A stretch of DNA of 64,000 nt. Origin: Novosphingobium hassiacum. Its GTDB lineage: Bacteria > Pseudomonadota > Alphaproteobacteria > Sphingomonadales > Sphingomonadaceae. Where the stretch lies: NCBI RefSeq assembly GCF_014196055.1, contig NZ_JACICY010000001.1, forward strand, positions 758,203 through 822,202, given 5' to 3'. The position numbers and the translations under genes are program-made. Positions 37,545-47,115 of the stretch are shown here, one piece after another; positions within the stretch are counted from its first letter, which is position 1, and each line of letters begins with the position of its first letter. The notes below the pieces were generated by a model, which saw only the letters and a program-made list of their open reading frames with translations, had not been told where the DNA came from and did not search any database.

Positions 37545-38492
37545 TTAGAGCACTGCGCCCACATGCGCGCGGCCCCGGCTCTCGGCCAGCCGCTCTTGCC
37601 GGTGCCGCTCGCGTGCCGAGGCGCGCTGCTCGTCGCTGCGCTCGCCATGACACGCCGCGCAACTGACGCCCTCCTCGTACAGCGGTGACGAGCGCCCCGC
37701 CGCGTCCACCGGGCGGCGGCAGCAGAAGCACAGCGAATGCGTCCCCGGCGCCAGCCCGTGCCCCACGGTCACGCGCTGGTCGAACACGAAGCATTCGCCA
37801 CGCCACAGGCTCTCGTCCTGCGGCACGGTCTCCAGATACTTCAGAATCCCGCCCTTGAGGTGATAGACATCGTCAACGCCCTCCTGCTTCAGGAACGCGG
37901 TCGACTTCTCGCAGCGGATGCCGCCGGTACAGAACATCGCCACCTTCGGCGGCTTTCCCTGCCCCAGCAAGCGCTCGCGCTCTGCCCGGAACCACGCCGG
38001 AAAATCGCGAAAACTTGCCGTCCCCGGATCGATCGCGCGCGCAAACGTGCCTGCGGCCACCTCGTAGTCGTTGCGCGTGTCGATCACGATCGTGTCCGGA
38101 TCGGCGATCAGCGCATTCCAGTCGAGCGGATCGACATACGTCCCCACGCTCGCACGCGGGTCGATGTCGGGCTGCCCCATCGTCACGATCTCGCGCTTTA
38201 CCCGCACTTTCGTCCGGTGGAACGGCATCGCCTCCGCACTCGAGAACTTGACGTCCACGTCCGCGCAATCCGGCATCGCGCGGATCGCCCCAAGCACCGC
38301 CGCGATCCCCTCGGCAGACCCCGCGATCGTCCCGTTGACCCCCTCGCGCGCAATCAGCAACGTCCCGCGCACGCCATTGGCACGACAAACCCGCTCAAGC
38401 TCCGCACGAACGCCTGCGCAATCCTCTACCCGCGCGAAGCGGTAGAGCGCGGCAACTGTCACCGGTCCATCAGGGCGATCATTCACATCCAT
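37545..38492 (-). CDS. trhO: tRNA uridine(34) hydroxylase, rhodanese-like
   Basis: The protein has 315 residues from the ATG at 38492 (MDVNDRPDGPVTVAALYRFA). It has the TrhO/YceA layout: an N-terminal acylphosphatase-like domain (about 10-100) and a rhodanese domain with active-site C188 in MFCTGGIRCEKS, with FHRTKVRVKREIV upstream. The C-terminal cysteine cluster (CFCCRRP, CAACH) is typical of longer forms. It makes 5-hydroxyuridine at tRNA position 34. Confidence 0.94.
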   Translation of the reverse strand: MDVNDRPDGPVTVAALYRFARVEDCAGVRAELERVCRANGVRGTLLIAREGVNGTIAGSAEGIAAVLGAIRAMPDCADVDVKFSSAEAMPFHRTKVRVKREIVTMGQPDIDPRASVGTYVDPLDWNALIADPDTIVIDTRNDYEVAAGTFARAIDPGTASFRDFPAWFRAERERLLGQGKPPKVAMFCTGGIRCEKSTAFLKQEGVDDVYHLKGGILKYLETVPQDESLWRGECFVFDQRVTVGHGLAPGTHSLCFCCRRPVDAAGRSSPLYEEGVSCAACHGERSDEQRASARERHRQERLAESRGRAHVGAVL

Positions 38493-39086
38493 CCCCGCCC
38501 CATAGCGCCGACGCCGCAAAAAGCCACGCCCGCAGCGTCAGTCCCCCGGAACGAATGATCCGCCCATTCTCCCAGCGTAATCCCGTGGGTGCACAACTTT
38601 GGCGACGCCTCAGCCCGAATTGGCAGGTTCCGGCGTGCTGTAGCGTGAAGCGGACATGTGGGGCAGCAGGTCTCCATGTCAGTAAGGGCCAGAGGTGCCC
38701 AAGCGCACTGTCCAAGGCGGTCCCGCAGCTATTGCACGTCTGGCGCGAGGGTGATCTCGAACCCTGATCGGCCGAAGTCGCGGCGGCGTCCGCACGGATC
38801 GTGCCCTGCATCAGTTCGAGCATCAGCGAGAAGCCAGCCGGCTCCAGGATCGAGCGCAGCGTCGGCGCAATGCTTTCGAATTCCGCAGCGAAATCAATCT
38901 CGGTCAGGACGAGATCCAGTCGGCCGCTGTCGGCCAGCCTGACGCTACGCAGATCCTCCACCAGTCATGGGCGATCTGCGCATTCCATACACTCACGTCG
39001 TCGGCCATCCGTTCGCTAGGCGACCCCCACACGATCTCCACATAGTCTCGACGTTCACGCAACGCGGTCAGGCGAATGGCCGCACC
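38493..39086. other. Gene-poor stretch with histidine kinase remnant
   Basis: The 594 bases between trhO and the efflux operon hold no intact gene. The part at 38784-39080 is a wrecked histidine kinase on the minus strand, listed separately. The part at 38500-38780 keeps some open frames but I find no recognisable protein in it. Confidence 0.6.
38784..39080 (-). pseudogene. Sensor histidine kinase remnant with internal deletion
   Basis: Two minus-strand segments look like pieces of one kinase. From about 39080 to 38964 the frame reads RLTALRERRDYVEIVW, then ADDVSVWNAQIAHD, matching the helix before and into the H-box (HDLRTPL in intact kinases). The frame then slips and continues from 38964 as LVEDLRSVRLADSGRLDL through PAGFSLMLELMQGTIRADA, the segment that follows the dimerisation helices. 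The RTPL part and about 40-50 residues are missing at the joint and no ATPase domain remains. The identification rests on motif memory. Confidence 0.55.
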
Positions 39087-40199
39087 ATGATCACTGTTCC
39101 CACCTTGCGCCGCTTCCTGCCGTTGTTGCTGCTGCTGCCGCCTCTGGCCGGGTGCGTCGCCGATGCGCCTGCCGCCTCGCCGACTGCGGTGGAGGTGCTG
39201 ACGACCGTCGTCGCCGCCGCGCCCGTGACGGTGGCGGACGAACTGCCCGGCCGCGTCGTCGCATGGCGCATCGCGGAGATTCGCCCGCAGGTCGGTGGGA
39301 TCGTCCAGCGCCGGCTGTTCGAGCAAGGCGCGCTGGTCCGTGCCGGGCAGCCGTTGTTCCAGATCAGCGCGGCACCTTATCGCGCGGATGCCGATACCGC
39401 GCGGGCGACGCTGGCGAAAGCGTCGGCCACCTATACGAGGACCAAAGTCCAGGCCGAGCGGTTGAAGCCGCTGGTCGCGGCCGACGCGATCAGCCGGCAG
39501 AGCTATGACGACGCCGTTGCCGCTCGCGATCAGGCGGCCGCAGAGGTGAGCGAAGCGCGTGCGACGCTGCGGCGGCGACAGCTCGACGTCGGCTTCTCAC
39601 GCGTAGCCGCGCCGATCGCGGGGCGGATCGGTGCGGCCAATGTGACCGAAGGGGCGTTGGTGACGACGGGCGACGCCAGCCCGCTGGCAACGGTCCAGCA
39701 GATCGACCGCGTCTATATCGACATTCGCCAGCCTGCCGAGCGCTATGCCGCGTTGCGGGCCTCGGGACAGGCCGCGGGGCCGGTCGAGATCGTCACTGCC
39801 GCCGGACGGGTTCATCCCAACAAGGGGCGTATCCTGTTCTCCGGCATCGCCGTCGATCCCGGTACGGGCGACGTGCTGGTTCGCGTCGCGGTCGACAATC
39901 CGGGCGAGCTGCTGCTGCCTGGCATGTTCGTCCGCGCGCGCCTGTTCCAGGCGACCCCATCCGACGCGCTGACCGTCCCGCAACAGGCGGTCACTCGCGA
40001 TGGCCAAGGGCGCGCACAAGTCAGCATCGTCGACCAGCAGGACCGGGTGCGCGTCCGCCCCGTCATCGTGGGTGCGGTCGTGAACGGGCAATACGTCATT
40101 CTTTCGGGTCTCAGGCGCGGCGACCGGGTGATCGTCGAGGGGCAGGACCGCGTCCAGCCCGACACGCCGGTCAAGCCGCTACCCTGGCGCGCGCGCTGA
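39087..40199 (+). CDS. RND efflux membrane fusion protein (AcrA/MexA type)
   Basis: The protein has 370 residues from the ATG at 39087 (MITVPTLRRFLPLLLLLPPL), a lipoprotein with lipobox LAGC. The adaptor pattern is clear: ELPGRVVAWRIAEIRPQVGG (first half-motif of the lipoyl domain), a helical hairpin (about 95-160), ATLRRRQLDVGFSRVAAPIAGRIG (second half) and beta-barrel segments PGMFVRARLF. It links the inner-membrane pump (next gene, 12 bases on) to the outer-membrane channel. The start lies beside the kinase remnant. Confidence 0.94.
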   Translation: MITVPTLRRFLPLLLLLPPLAGCVADAPAASPTAVEVLTTVVAAAPVTVADELPGRVVAWRIAEIRPQVGGIVQRRLFEQGALVRAGQPLFQISAAPYRADADTARATLAKASATYTRTKVQAERLKPLVAADAISRQSYDDAVAARDQAAAEVSEARATLRRRQLDVGFSRVAAPIAGRIGAANVTEGALVTTGDASPLATVQQIDRVYIDIRQPAERYAALRASGQAAGPVEIVTAAGRVHPNKGRILFSGIAVDPGTGDVLVRVAVDNPGELLLPGMFVRARLFQATPSDALTVPQQAVTRDGQGRAQVSIVDQQDRVRVRPVIVGAVVNGQYVILSGLRRGDRVIVEGQDRVQPDTPVKPLPWRAR

Positions 40200-40211
40200 G
40201 AGGTTTAGACA

Positions 40212-43200
40212 ATGCCCCGTTTCTTCATTGACCGCCCGGTCTTCGCCTGGGTCATCGCGATCGTCATCATGCTGGCGGGCGCTATCGCCTTGCCGCAGAT
40301 GCCGGTCGCCCGCTTCCCCAGTGTCGCGCCACCCAGTGTCAGCATCTACGCCACTTATCCCGGCGCCACGCCGCAAACGCTGAACGACAGCGTCGTCTCG
40401 CTGATCGAGCGTGAAATGTCGGGTGTAAAGAACCTGCTCTATTTCGACAGCAGCACCGACACCTCGGGCAGTGCGACCGTCACGGCCACGTTTCGCCCCG
40501 GCACCGATGTCGAAATGGCTCAGGTCGACGTGCAGAACCGGCTGAAGACGATCGAGGCGCGACTGCCGCAGGCAGTGCGCCAGATGGGTGTCACGGTCGA
40601 ATCGGCATCATCAGGCTTCCTGATGATCGTGAGCCTGATGTCCGACGACGGCCGCCGCGACGAAGTTGCGCTGACCGACTATATGACCCGCAACATCGTC
40701 GATGAACTCAAGCGTGTCCCGGGTGTCGGCCGCGTACAGAACTTCTCTGCCGAACGCGCGATGCGGATATGGATCGATCCTGCGAAGCTGGCCGGATATG
40801 GCCTGACCGCAAGCGACGTGACTGCCGCCATCGCCGAGCAAAATGCCCAGGTCGCCCCCGGTGCGCTGGGCACAGAGCCGACCACGCAGAGCCAGCGGGT
40901 CACGGTCCCGCTGACCGTCGACGGTCAGTTGAAGACGCCCGAGGATTTCGCCGCGATCATTCTGAAAGCCAGTACCGACGGCTCGTCGGTCACGCTGGAC
41001 AAGGTCGCGCGGATCGAGCTGGGTCGCCAGAGCTTCGGCACCGCGACCCGCGAAAACGGCAAGGGCGCCGCTTCCGCTGCGATCCAGTTGTCGCCGGGCG
41101 CGAATGCAGTGGCCGTGTCGAAGTTGGTGAACGCGCGCATGGCGGAGCTGTCGCGCGCGTTTCCCGCGGGCGTCAGTTGGTCCGCGCCGTTCGACACCGC
41201 GCCCTTCGTAAAGGTGTCGATCGAGAAGGTGCTGTACACATTGCTGGAGGCGATGGTCCTCGTTTTCCTGGTTATGTACCTGTTCCTGCAGAAGATTCGC
41301 TACACCCTGATCCCGGCCATCGTCGCGCCGATCGCCCTGCTCGGCACGATCGCAGTGATGTTGATGACGGGCTATTCGATCAATGTGCTGACGATGTTCG
41401 GCATGGTGCTGGCGATCGGCATCATCGTCGACGACGCCATCGTCGTGGTCGAGAATGTCGAGCGGCTGATGCACGAGGAACATTTGCCCCCGCGCGAGGC
41501 AACGATCCGCGCCATGGCGGAGATCACGCCAGCGATCATCGGCATCACCCTGGTTCTGTCGGCCGTCTTCATTCCCATGGCGCTCGCATCGGGATCGGTC
41601 GGCACCATCTACCGCCAGTTCACGATGGCGATGGCGGTTTCCATCCTGTTTTCCGCCTTCCTCGCGCTCACCCTGACGCCTGCGCTCTGCGTGACGCTGT
41701 TGAAGCCCGTCGAGCGGGAGCGGCCGAAGAACCGCGTCTTCCAGGCGTTCGACCGCTGGTTCGAGCGAACGACGGTGCGGTACGAGGCCTGGGTCGGCAA
41801 GCTTCTGAAACGCGCCGGCCGGATGATGGCGATCTTCGCGCTGCTGGTCGGGTTGCTCGGTATTGGGTTCGTCAACCTGCCGTCGTCATTCCTGCCCCAA
41901 GAGGATCAGGGCTATTACATGACGACCATCCAACTGCCCGCGGACGCGACCGCTAGCCGCACGATGGAGGCGGTAAAGGCTTTCGAACGCTTTGCTGCGG
42001 GCCGCCCGGGGGTGCTGACGACCCAGGCAATCCTTGGCTTCGGCTTTTCCGGCTCCGGCGCCAATGCCGCGATGATCTACACCATTCTCAAACCAGGCAT
42101 CAATGCTCGGGCGGAAGTCGCCGCCGCCGATGCGGCGATGGCCAAGGCAGTCCACGAAGGTTCGGTCATGAACATGATGCCCCCTGCGATCGAGGAATTG
42201 GGGACGTCGTCGGGTTTCACGCTCCGGCTGGAGGATCGCGCGGGACACGGACGACAGGCGCTCGCCGCAGCAAGTGATCAGCTGCTCCGACTTGCCGCCA
42301 AAGACGGCAAACTGGCAGCCGTAAATGCCGATGGCCTGCCGGCCGGCACCAACGTTCGTCTGGACATCGATCGGGCGAAGGCGCGCGCATTGGGCGTTTC
42401 GTTCACCGCGATCAACGACATGATCGGCACGTCGCTAGGCAGTTCCTACGTCAACGATTTTCCAAATCAGGGCCGCTTGCAGCAGGTCATCGTGCAGGCC
42501 GATGCACCGTCCCGCATGAACCTCGATGACGTACTTGCGCTGCGCGTCCGCAACGAGACCGGAGGGACGGTGCCGCTGTCCGAACTCGTGACGCCGACGT
42601 GGCAGCGCGGCCCGCTGCAGCTGGCCAACTATAACAGCTATCCTTCGATCAGCATCACTGGCTCGCCCGCCTCCGGCGTATCGAGCGGCGATGCGATGAA
42701 GGCGATGGAGGCCATTGCCGTCAAGCTGCCGCGCGGCTTCGCGATCGACTGGACCGGCGCGTCGCTGCAGGAGCGCGAGGCGGGCGCACAAGCGCCGATG
42801 CTGCTGGCGCTATCGATGCTGGTCGTTTTCCTGGTGCTGGCCGCTCTCTATGAAAGCTGGGCGATCCCGGTCTCGGTCATGCTGGTAGTGCCGCTGGGGC
42901 TGATCGGGGCCGTCGCCGCGGTGCTGCTGCGCGGCATGCCGAACGATATCTTCTTCCGCGTGGGCCTCATCACCATCATCGGCCTCAGCGCCAAGAATGC
43001 GATTCTGATCGTCGAGTTCGCCAAAGGCTATCGAGAACAGGGCATGAGCCTGGTCGATGCGGCCATTGCGGCGGCCAGGGTTCGGCTGCGGCCGATCGTG
43101 ATGACCAGCCTGGCCTTCACGCTGGGCGTGATGCCGCTGATGCTGGCACGCGGGGCCAGTGCGGAGACGCAGACGGCGATCGGCACCGGTGTCTTCGGCG

Positions 43201-43298
43201 GTATGATTACCGGCACGGTGCTGGCCGTCATTTTCGTACCCGTCTTCTTCGTGGTCGTGCTCAGCTTGGCGGAACGTTGGCGAGGAGGAAGGGCATGA
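40212..43298 (+). CDS. RND multidrug efflux pump, inner-membrane subunit (AcrB/MexB type)
   Basis: The 1028-residue protein starts MPRFFIDRPVFAWVIAIVIM, the conserved HAE1 N-terminus. It has twelve membrane helices and two large periplasmic loops. The proton-relay aspartate pair is present in TM4 (IGIIVDDAIVVVENVERLM) and the TM10/11 segment reads GLITIIGLSAKNAILIVEFA. It exports hydrophobic drugs or detergents using the proton gradient. It overlaps the outer-membrane factor gene by 4 bases (ATGA). Confidence 0.97.
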   Translation: MPRFFIDRPVFAWVIAIVIMLAGAIALPQMPVARFPSVAPPSVSIYATYPGATPQTLNDSVVSLIEREMSGVKNLLYFDSSTDTSGSATVTATFRPGTDVEMAQVDVQNRLKTIEARLPQAVRQMGVTVESASSGFLMIVSLMSDDGRRDEVALTDYMTRNIVDELKRVPGVGRVQNFSAERAMRIWIDPAKLAGYGLTASDVTAAIAEQNAQVAPGALGTEPTTQSQRVTVPLTVDGQLKTPEDFAAIILKASTDGSSVTLDKVARIELGRQSFGTATRENGKGAASAAIQLSPGANAVAVSKLVNARMAELSRAFPAGVSWSAPFDTAPFVKVSIEKVLYTLLEAMVLVFLVMYLFLQKIRYTLIPAIVAPIALLGTIAVMLMTGYSINVLTMFGMVLAIGIIVDDAIVVVENVERLMHEEHLPPREATIRAMAEITPAIIGITLVLSAVFIPMALASGSVGTIYRQFTMAMAVSILFSAFLALTLTPALCVTLLKPVERERPKNRVFQAFDRWFERTTVRYEAWVGKLLKRAGRMMAIFALLVGLLGIGFVNLPSSFLPQEDQGYYMTTIQLPADATASRTMEAVKAFERFAAGRPGVLTTQAILGFGFSGSGANAAMIYTILKPGINARAEVAAADAAMAKAVHEGSVMNMMPPAIEELGTSSGFTLRLEDRAGHGRQALAAASDQLLRLAAKDGKLAAVNADGLPAGTNVRLDIDRAKARALGVSFTAINDMIGTSLGSSYVNDFPNQGRLQQVIVQADAPSRMNLDDVLALRVRNETGGTVPLSELVTPTWQRGPLQLANYNSYPSISITGSPASGVSSGDAMKAMEAIAVKLPRGFAIDWTGASLQEREAGAQAPMLLALSMLVVFLVLAALYESWAIPVSVMLVVPLGLIGAVAAVLLRGMPNDIFFRVGLITIIGLSAKNAILIVEFAKGYREQGMSLVDAAIAAARVRLRPIVMTSLAFTLGVMPLMLARGASAETQTAIGTGVFGGMITGTVLAVIFVPVFFVVVLSLAERWRGGRA

Positions 43299-44692
43299 CG
43301 ATGCGCGTCCTCACCCTCGGGCTGTTGCTGACGACAACCGCCTGCTCGATGACCCCGAAGCTGACCCTGCCAACGCCGCCGGTCGCCGCCACCTATCCGG
43401 TCGAGATAGACGGAGAGGCTGTGCCCGAATGGCAGGCCATGTTCGCCGATGCCCGGCTGCAGACGCTGATTACGCTGGCGCTGAGCGAAAATCGCGATCT
43501 GCGCATGGCGGCGCTCAATGCCGAAGCGGCACGCGCGCAGATCCGCGTCCAGCGTGCCCAAGGCTTGCCCAGCGTCAATCTCGACACGGCTTATACGCGC
43601 CAGCGCCAGCCCGTCGGCGTGGCGAGGGCAGGCGGCGGATTGAACACGGGCGACGCAGCCGGTGCCTCCTTCGGTCAGGTCACCGTGCAGGCAGCACTGA
43701 CCAATTTCGAGATTGACCTGTTCGGTCGGCTCCGTGCCCAGAATGCCGCCGCGACAGAGCGCTACCTGGCTTCGCGCGAGGGGCAGCGCGCGGTGCGGCT
43801 GACAGTGATCGGAGCGGTCGCTGACACCTATCTGGCCGAGCGGCTGGCCGAAGAGCAGCTACAGCTGACCGAAGCGACGCTGGCCGAATGGCAGGCTTCC
43901 CTGACGCTTGCCCGCCAGCTCCACGATGCGGGCCAGTCAAGCGGTCTGGATCTCGCGCAGGCCGAGGGGCAGGTCCGCCAGGCTCAGGCCGACGTGGCGC
44001 AACGCCAGCGCGAACGGCAGCAGGCAACCAATGGGCTGGTCGCCGCAGTCGGCGCGCCGATTCCGGCCGATCTTCCCCCGCCGATCAGCCTGGGAGCGCA
44101 ACCGATCCGCACTGCGCTGGCCGCCTACACCCCATCCGACCTGCTCACCCGCCGTCCCGACATCATGCAGGCCGAACATGAGCTGAGCGCTGCCAATGCC
44201 GACATCGGTGCGGCACGCGCGGCTTTCTTCCCACGGCTGTCGCTCACCGGTGCGTTCGGCTTCGCCAGCGCCGCGCTTCAGACGCTGTTCCAGTCGGGCA
44301 ACCAGAGCTGGTCCTATGCGCCTGCGGTGTCCGTGCCGATCTTTCGCGGCGGAGAGCTCAAGGCCACACTCGACCTCTCGCGTATCCGGACCTCGATCGC
44401 CGTTGCCAACTACGAGAAAACGATCCAGACCGCCTTTCGCGAAGTCTCCGACGGCCTTGCCGCCCGTGCCACCTTCTCGACGCAGCGCACCGCCCAGAGC
44501 GAGGCCGTGCAGCAGGCCGAACGGCGGCTCGCACTCGCCCGCCTGGCCTATCGCGCGGGGGTGACAAGCCGGCTCGAACTGCTCGACGCACAGCGCACCG
44601 TCTACGCCGCGCGGCAGACGATGCTCAGCGTGCGTCATGCCGAACTCACCAGCGCAACCGCCCTCTATCGCGCGCTCGGGGGCGCCTCGTGA
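43295..44692 (+). CDS. RND efflux outer-membrane lipoprotein (OprM/NodT type)
   Basis: The protein has 465 residues from the ATG at 43295 with a strong aggaggaag ribosome site, overlapping the pump stop. The lipobox is LLTTTAC. Two OEP repeats are visible: [20 protein letters not shown] with [16 protein letters not shown], and [20 protein letters not shown] with [20 protein letters not shown]. It forms the trimeric TolC-like channel of the operon. Confidence 0.95.
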   Translation: MTMRVLTLGLLLTTTACSMTPKLTLPTPPVAATYPVEIDGEAVPEWQAMFADARLQTLITLALSENRDLRMAALNAEAARAQIRVQRAQGLPSVNLDTAYTRQRQPVGVARAGGGLNTGDAAGASFGQVTVQAALTNFEIDLFGRLRAQNAAATERYLASREGQRAVRLTVIGAVADTYLAERLAEEQLQLTEATLAEWQASLTLARQLHDAGQSSGLDLAQAEGQVRQAQADVAQRQRERQQATNGLVAAVGAPIPADLPPPISLGAQPIRTALAAYTPSDLLTRRPDIMQAEHELSAANADIGAARAAFFPRLSLTGAFGFASAALQTLFQSGNQSWSYAPAVSVPIFRGGELKATLDLSRIRTSIAVANYEKTIQTAFREVSDGLAARATFSTQRTAQSEAVQQAERRLALARLAYRAGVTSRLELLDAQRTVYAARQTMLSVRHAELTSATALYRALGGAS

Positions 44693-45249
44693 TGAAAGGA
44701 CATAAGACAACGATGGCTCGGCCCCGTGTGACGCTCCTCCCCGCAGAGCCAGCCGATTTCCCCGCCTTCAAACGCGACCTGCAGGCCGCCTTTGCACTCG
44801 CAGTTGTCGAGGAGATGGGCGGCCTTCCGGACGGGCCGATCCCGTCCGATGCGGATCTAGATGACGCGATGGCCGCGCCCAATGCGATCGTCCTGCACAT
44901 CGTGCACGATGGCCGCAGGGTCGGTGGCGCGGTCGTGACGATCAACCGCGATACGCAGGCCAATTCCCTCGACCTTCTGTTCATCGCGATCGGGAACCAC
45001 GGACAGGGTCTCGGCAAGGCAGCCTGGTCGGCGATCGAGGCAGTGTTTCCCGACACCCGCATCTGGGAGACGGTCACGCCGTATTTCGAGAAGCGGAACA
45101 TCCATTTCTACGTCAACGTCTGCGGGTTCCATATCGTCGAATATTATCACGAACGAAATCCCGATCCCCATACACCCAGCCCGACCGGACTACCGGACGA
45201 CAGCGACATGTTTCGCTTCGTGAAGCAGATGCGGCAGCCTTCAGGCTAG
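44692..45249 (+). CDS. GNAT-family N-acetyltransferase
   Basis: The 185-residue protein starts at the ATG overlapping the channel gene's stop (TGATG); a later ATG at 44713 ([20 protein letters not shown]) may be used instead. The acetyl-CoA motif A is [20 protein letters not shown], preceded by strand LLFIAIG. Its coupling to an efflux operon suggests it could modify a toxic amine also handled by the pump, which is an inference. Confidence 0.85.
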   Translation: MKGHKTTMARPRVTLLPAEPADFPAFKRDLQAAFALAVVEEMGGLPDGPIPSDADLDDAMAAPNAIVLHIVHDGRRVGGAVVTINRDTQANSLDLLFIAIGNHGQGLGKAAWSAIEAVFPDTRIWETVTPYFEKRNIHFYVNVCGFHIVEYYHERNPDPHTPSPTGLPDDSDMFRFVKQMRQPSG

Positions 45250-45368
45250 GGAGACAAGGATAGCCAACACTGTGTGCCGGCCGAATGAATGCCGCTTTTG
45301 GGATAGGTCGGAAGGGGTCGACCTCGGAAGGCCAGGTCTGGGACAAAGCCCTCGTCGCCTACTATCCT

Positions 45369-46235
45369 TTAAACGACGGTCTTTGGCGAAAGCGACGGTT
45401 CCTGCAGCCCATACAGATGTTCTCGGGCAGGGAAAGCTCCCTTCCTGACCGCATCGGCAAAGGCTCCGATTGCCGCATCTGCCTCTGATCCGAGATCCGC
45501 GAACCGGCGCACGAAGCGCGCCGTGCGCTCCGTCATCCCCAGCATGTCTTCAAGGACCAGGACCTGCCCGTCGCAAGCCCAGCTCGCGCCGATGCCGATG
45601 GTGGGTACGGCGACCCTCTCGCTGATGTGCCGTGCCAACGGCTCGACCACCGCTTCTATCACCATCGAAAATGCACCGGCCTCGGCGACAGCGATGGCAT
45701 CAGTCTCGATCGGCCCCGGCTGGTTGGAGCTGCCCAAGGCGGCGGCCTCGGCCTTTCCTTGGGATCTGAACGATCCGATCGTGTGGATCGACTGCGGAGT
45801 CAGGCCGACATGCCCCATGACCGGTATGCCCCGGGCAACGAGGAAGGCGATGGTCTCGGCAAAATGGACCCCGCCCTCGAGCTTGACAGCACCGCAGCCA
45901 GTCTCCTGCATGACGCGTGCCGCCGACGCGAACGCCTGCTCTTTCGAGGCTTCATACGATGCGAAGGGCATGTCCACCACGACCAGCGCCCGGCGCGATG
46001 CAATCACCACGGCCCGCCCGTGCATGATCATCATGTCGAGCGTCACCGGCAGGGTCGTGTCGAAGCCATAGAGAACATTACCAAGGGAATCGCCGACCAG
46101 CAGGACGTCGCAATGCGGATCAGCCATCCGGGCCGACTGGGCATGGTATGCGGTGAGGACGACAAGTTTCTCAGCAGTCTTCCTGCCGAGGACGTCAGGA
46201 GCGGTGATACGATTCAGCCTAACGGGGACCGACAC
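45369..46235 (-). CDS. panB: 3-methyl-2-oxobutanoate hydroxymethyltransferase
   Basis: The protein has 288 residues from a GTG at 46235 with caggag upstream; the frame is open to 46268 without a good start. It has the ketopantoate hydroxymethyltransferase barrel with metal-binding [53 protein letters not shown] and VLEDMLGM. It makes ketopantoate for pantothenate and CoA. panC is not adjacent; the neighbours upstream are stress-type genes. GASWACDGQ differs from the more usual GAGxxCDGQ, so this may be a divergent or second copy. Confidence 0.88.
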   Translation of the reverse strand: MSVPVRLNRITAPDVLGRKTAEKLVVLTAYHAQSARMADPHCDVLLVGDSLGNVLYGFDTTLPVTLDMMIMHGRAVVIASRRALVVVDMPFASYEASKEQAFASAARVMQETGCGAVKLEGGVHFAETIAFLVARGIPVMGHVGLTPQSIHTIGSFRSQGKAEAAALGSSNQPGPIETDAIAVAEAGAFSMVIEAVVEPLARHISERVAVPTIGIGASWACDGQVLVLEDMLGMTERTARFVRRFADLGSEADAAIGAFADAVRKGAFPAREHLYGLQEPSLSPKTVV

Positions 46236-46271
46236 GGGGCTACACTCCTGCAGGACAAGGACATGCAACCA

Positions 46272-46580
46272 TCACAGCGTCTTTGCTTCGATCTGGTTGA
46301 GGTAGCGGAACTCCGGCGCCCGAACGCCAGCGATACGCCGGATTTCAACAAGCTGCGGAGATTCGAAGAAGGCGCGAGCCGCATCGAGCGAAGTCCATTG
46401 CGAGAAGTGGACGACCTGACGGGCATCCGTGTCGTAGGCCAGCAGTTGATAGGCGATCTCGCCTGCTTCGCGCCGGATCGCGGCCGCATCGTCGAATACA
46501 GCCTTCCACTTCTCGTAGTCCTCCACTTCATGGATGATGAGGACATGGGGCTGCTGGGCGTCGCCCTTGGAAAAGTTCAT
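46272..46580 (-). CDS. Dimeric alpha-beta barrel protein (antibiotic monooxygenase-like)
   Basis: The protein has 102 residues from the ATG at 46580 (MNFSKGDAQQPHVLIIHEVE), which overlaps the MAPEG gene by 4 bases. It has the ferredoxin-like pattern HVLIIHEVEDYEKWKAVFDD, QLLAYDTDARQVVHFSQWTS, AARAFFESPQLVEI. Proteins of this fold act as small monooxygenases, isomerases or binding proteins. The exact reaction is unknown. Confidence 0.75.
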   Translation of the reverse strand: MNFSKGDAQQPHVLIIHEVEDYEKWKAVFDDAAAIRREAGEIAYQLLAYDTDARQVVHFSQWTSLDAARAFFESPQLVEIRRIAGVRAPEFRYLNQIEAKTL

Positions 46581-47023
46581 GCGCCAGTTCCAGTGATTGC
46601 CAGGAGATCGATAACGAAGCCCAGCCACATCGCGAACAGCACGATGCTCGAGGCGATATAGACGCGGGCCCGGGTCCGAACTGTATTGGGGCCAATGTGG
46701 ATGGCGGAATGCACGACCCGGAGCGTGACGAAGATCCACGCCAGCGCGACCTGCGCAGGCGAGGCACTGCCCGTCAGGACAAGCAGCGGCACCAGCGCGA
46801 AGTAGAGCACCGGCATTTCGAACAGGTTGGCAAGGTTCTGCGCAGGCCGCTCGACGGGACGAAAGTAACGGCCGACGGCTTCCGCATTGGCGAAGTCGGC
46901 GGCGGTGGGCCGGTTGGCCGCGATATGGGCGAAGCGCTTTCGCAGCAGAACGGACCAGACGACGAATATCAGGCCTGCCAGGGCCACTGTCGGCCAAAGA
47001 ATAGCCAGGTTCATTGCGCCCAC
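46577..47023 (-). CDS. MAPEG-family membrane protein
   Basis: The 148-residue protein has four hydrophobic helices. The MAPEG features are RPAQNLANLFEMPVLYFALV (conserved N and E in the second helix region) and RVVHSAIHIGPNTVRTRARV. Bacterial MAPEG proteins are glutathione-linked or uncharacterised membrane enzymes involved in lipid or toxin metabolism. It is the first gene of the minus-strand group that includes the alpha-beta barrel gene and perhaps panB, divergent from HxlR. Confidence 0.85.
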   Translation of the reverse strand: MGAMNLAILWPTVALAGLIFVVWSVLLRKRFAHIAANRPTAADFANAEAVGRYFRPVERPAQNLANLFEMPVLYFALVPLLVLTGSASPAQVALAWIFVTLRVVHSAIHIGPNTVRTRARVYIASSIVLFAMWLGFVIDLLAITGTGA

Positions 47024-47096
47024 GATGACGCCTCCTCACATCGACACTGAGTCCACATTTGATACCTAGGCATAGAGGCTGGATTTGTTTTTGCAA

Positions 47097-47111
47097 CCCA
47101 GATATTCTGGG
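47097..47111. promoter_or_regulatory. Palindrome CCCAGA-TAT-TCTGGG, possible HxlR operator
   Basis: A perfect 6-base inverted repeat with a 3-base centre ends 4 bases before the HxlR start codon, inside its leader and within the divergent gap to the MAPEG gene. HxlR-type regulators bind short dyads near their own promoters. Its overlap with the ribosome-binding region would suit autorepression. The link is inferred. Confidence 0.4.
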
Positions 47112-47115
47112 CCGC

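Noticed and set aside
38479..38961. 160-residue minus-strand open frame as an intact gene
   Set aside because: Only the first 59 residues resemble a kinase segment and the rest is unrelated; it is treated as part of a pseudogene.
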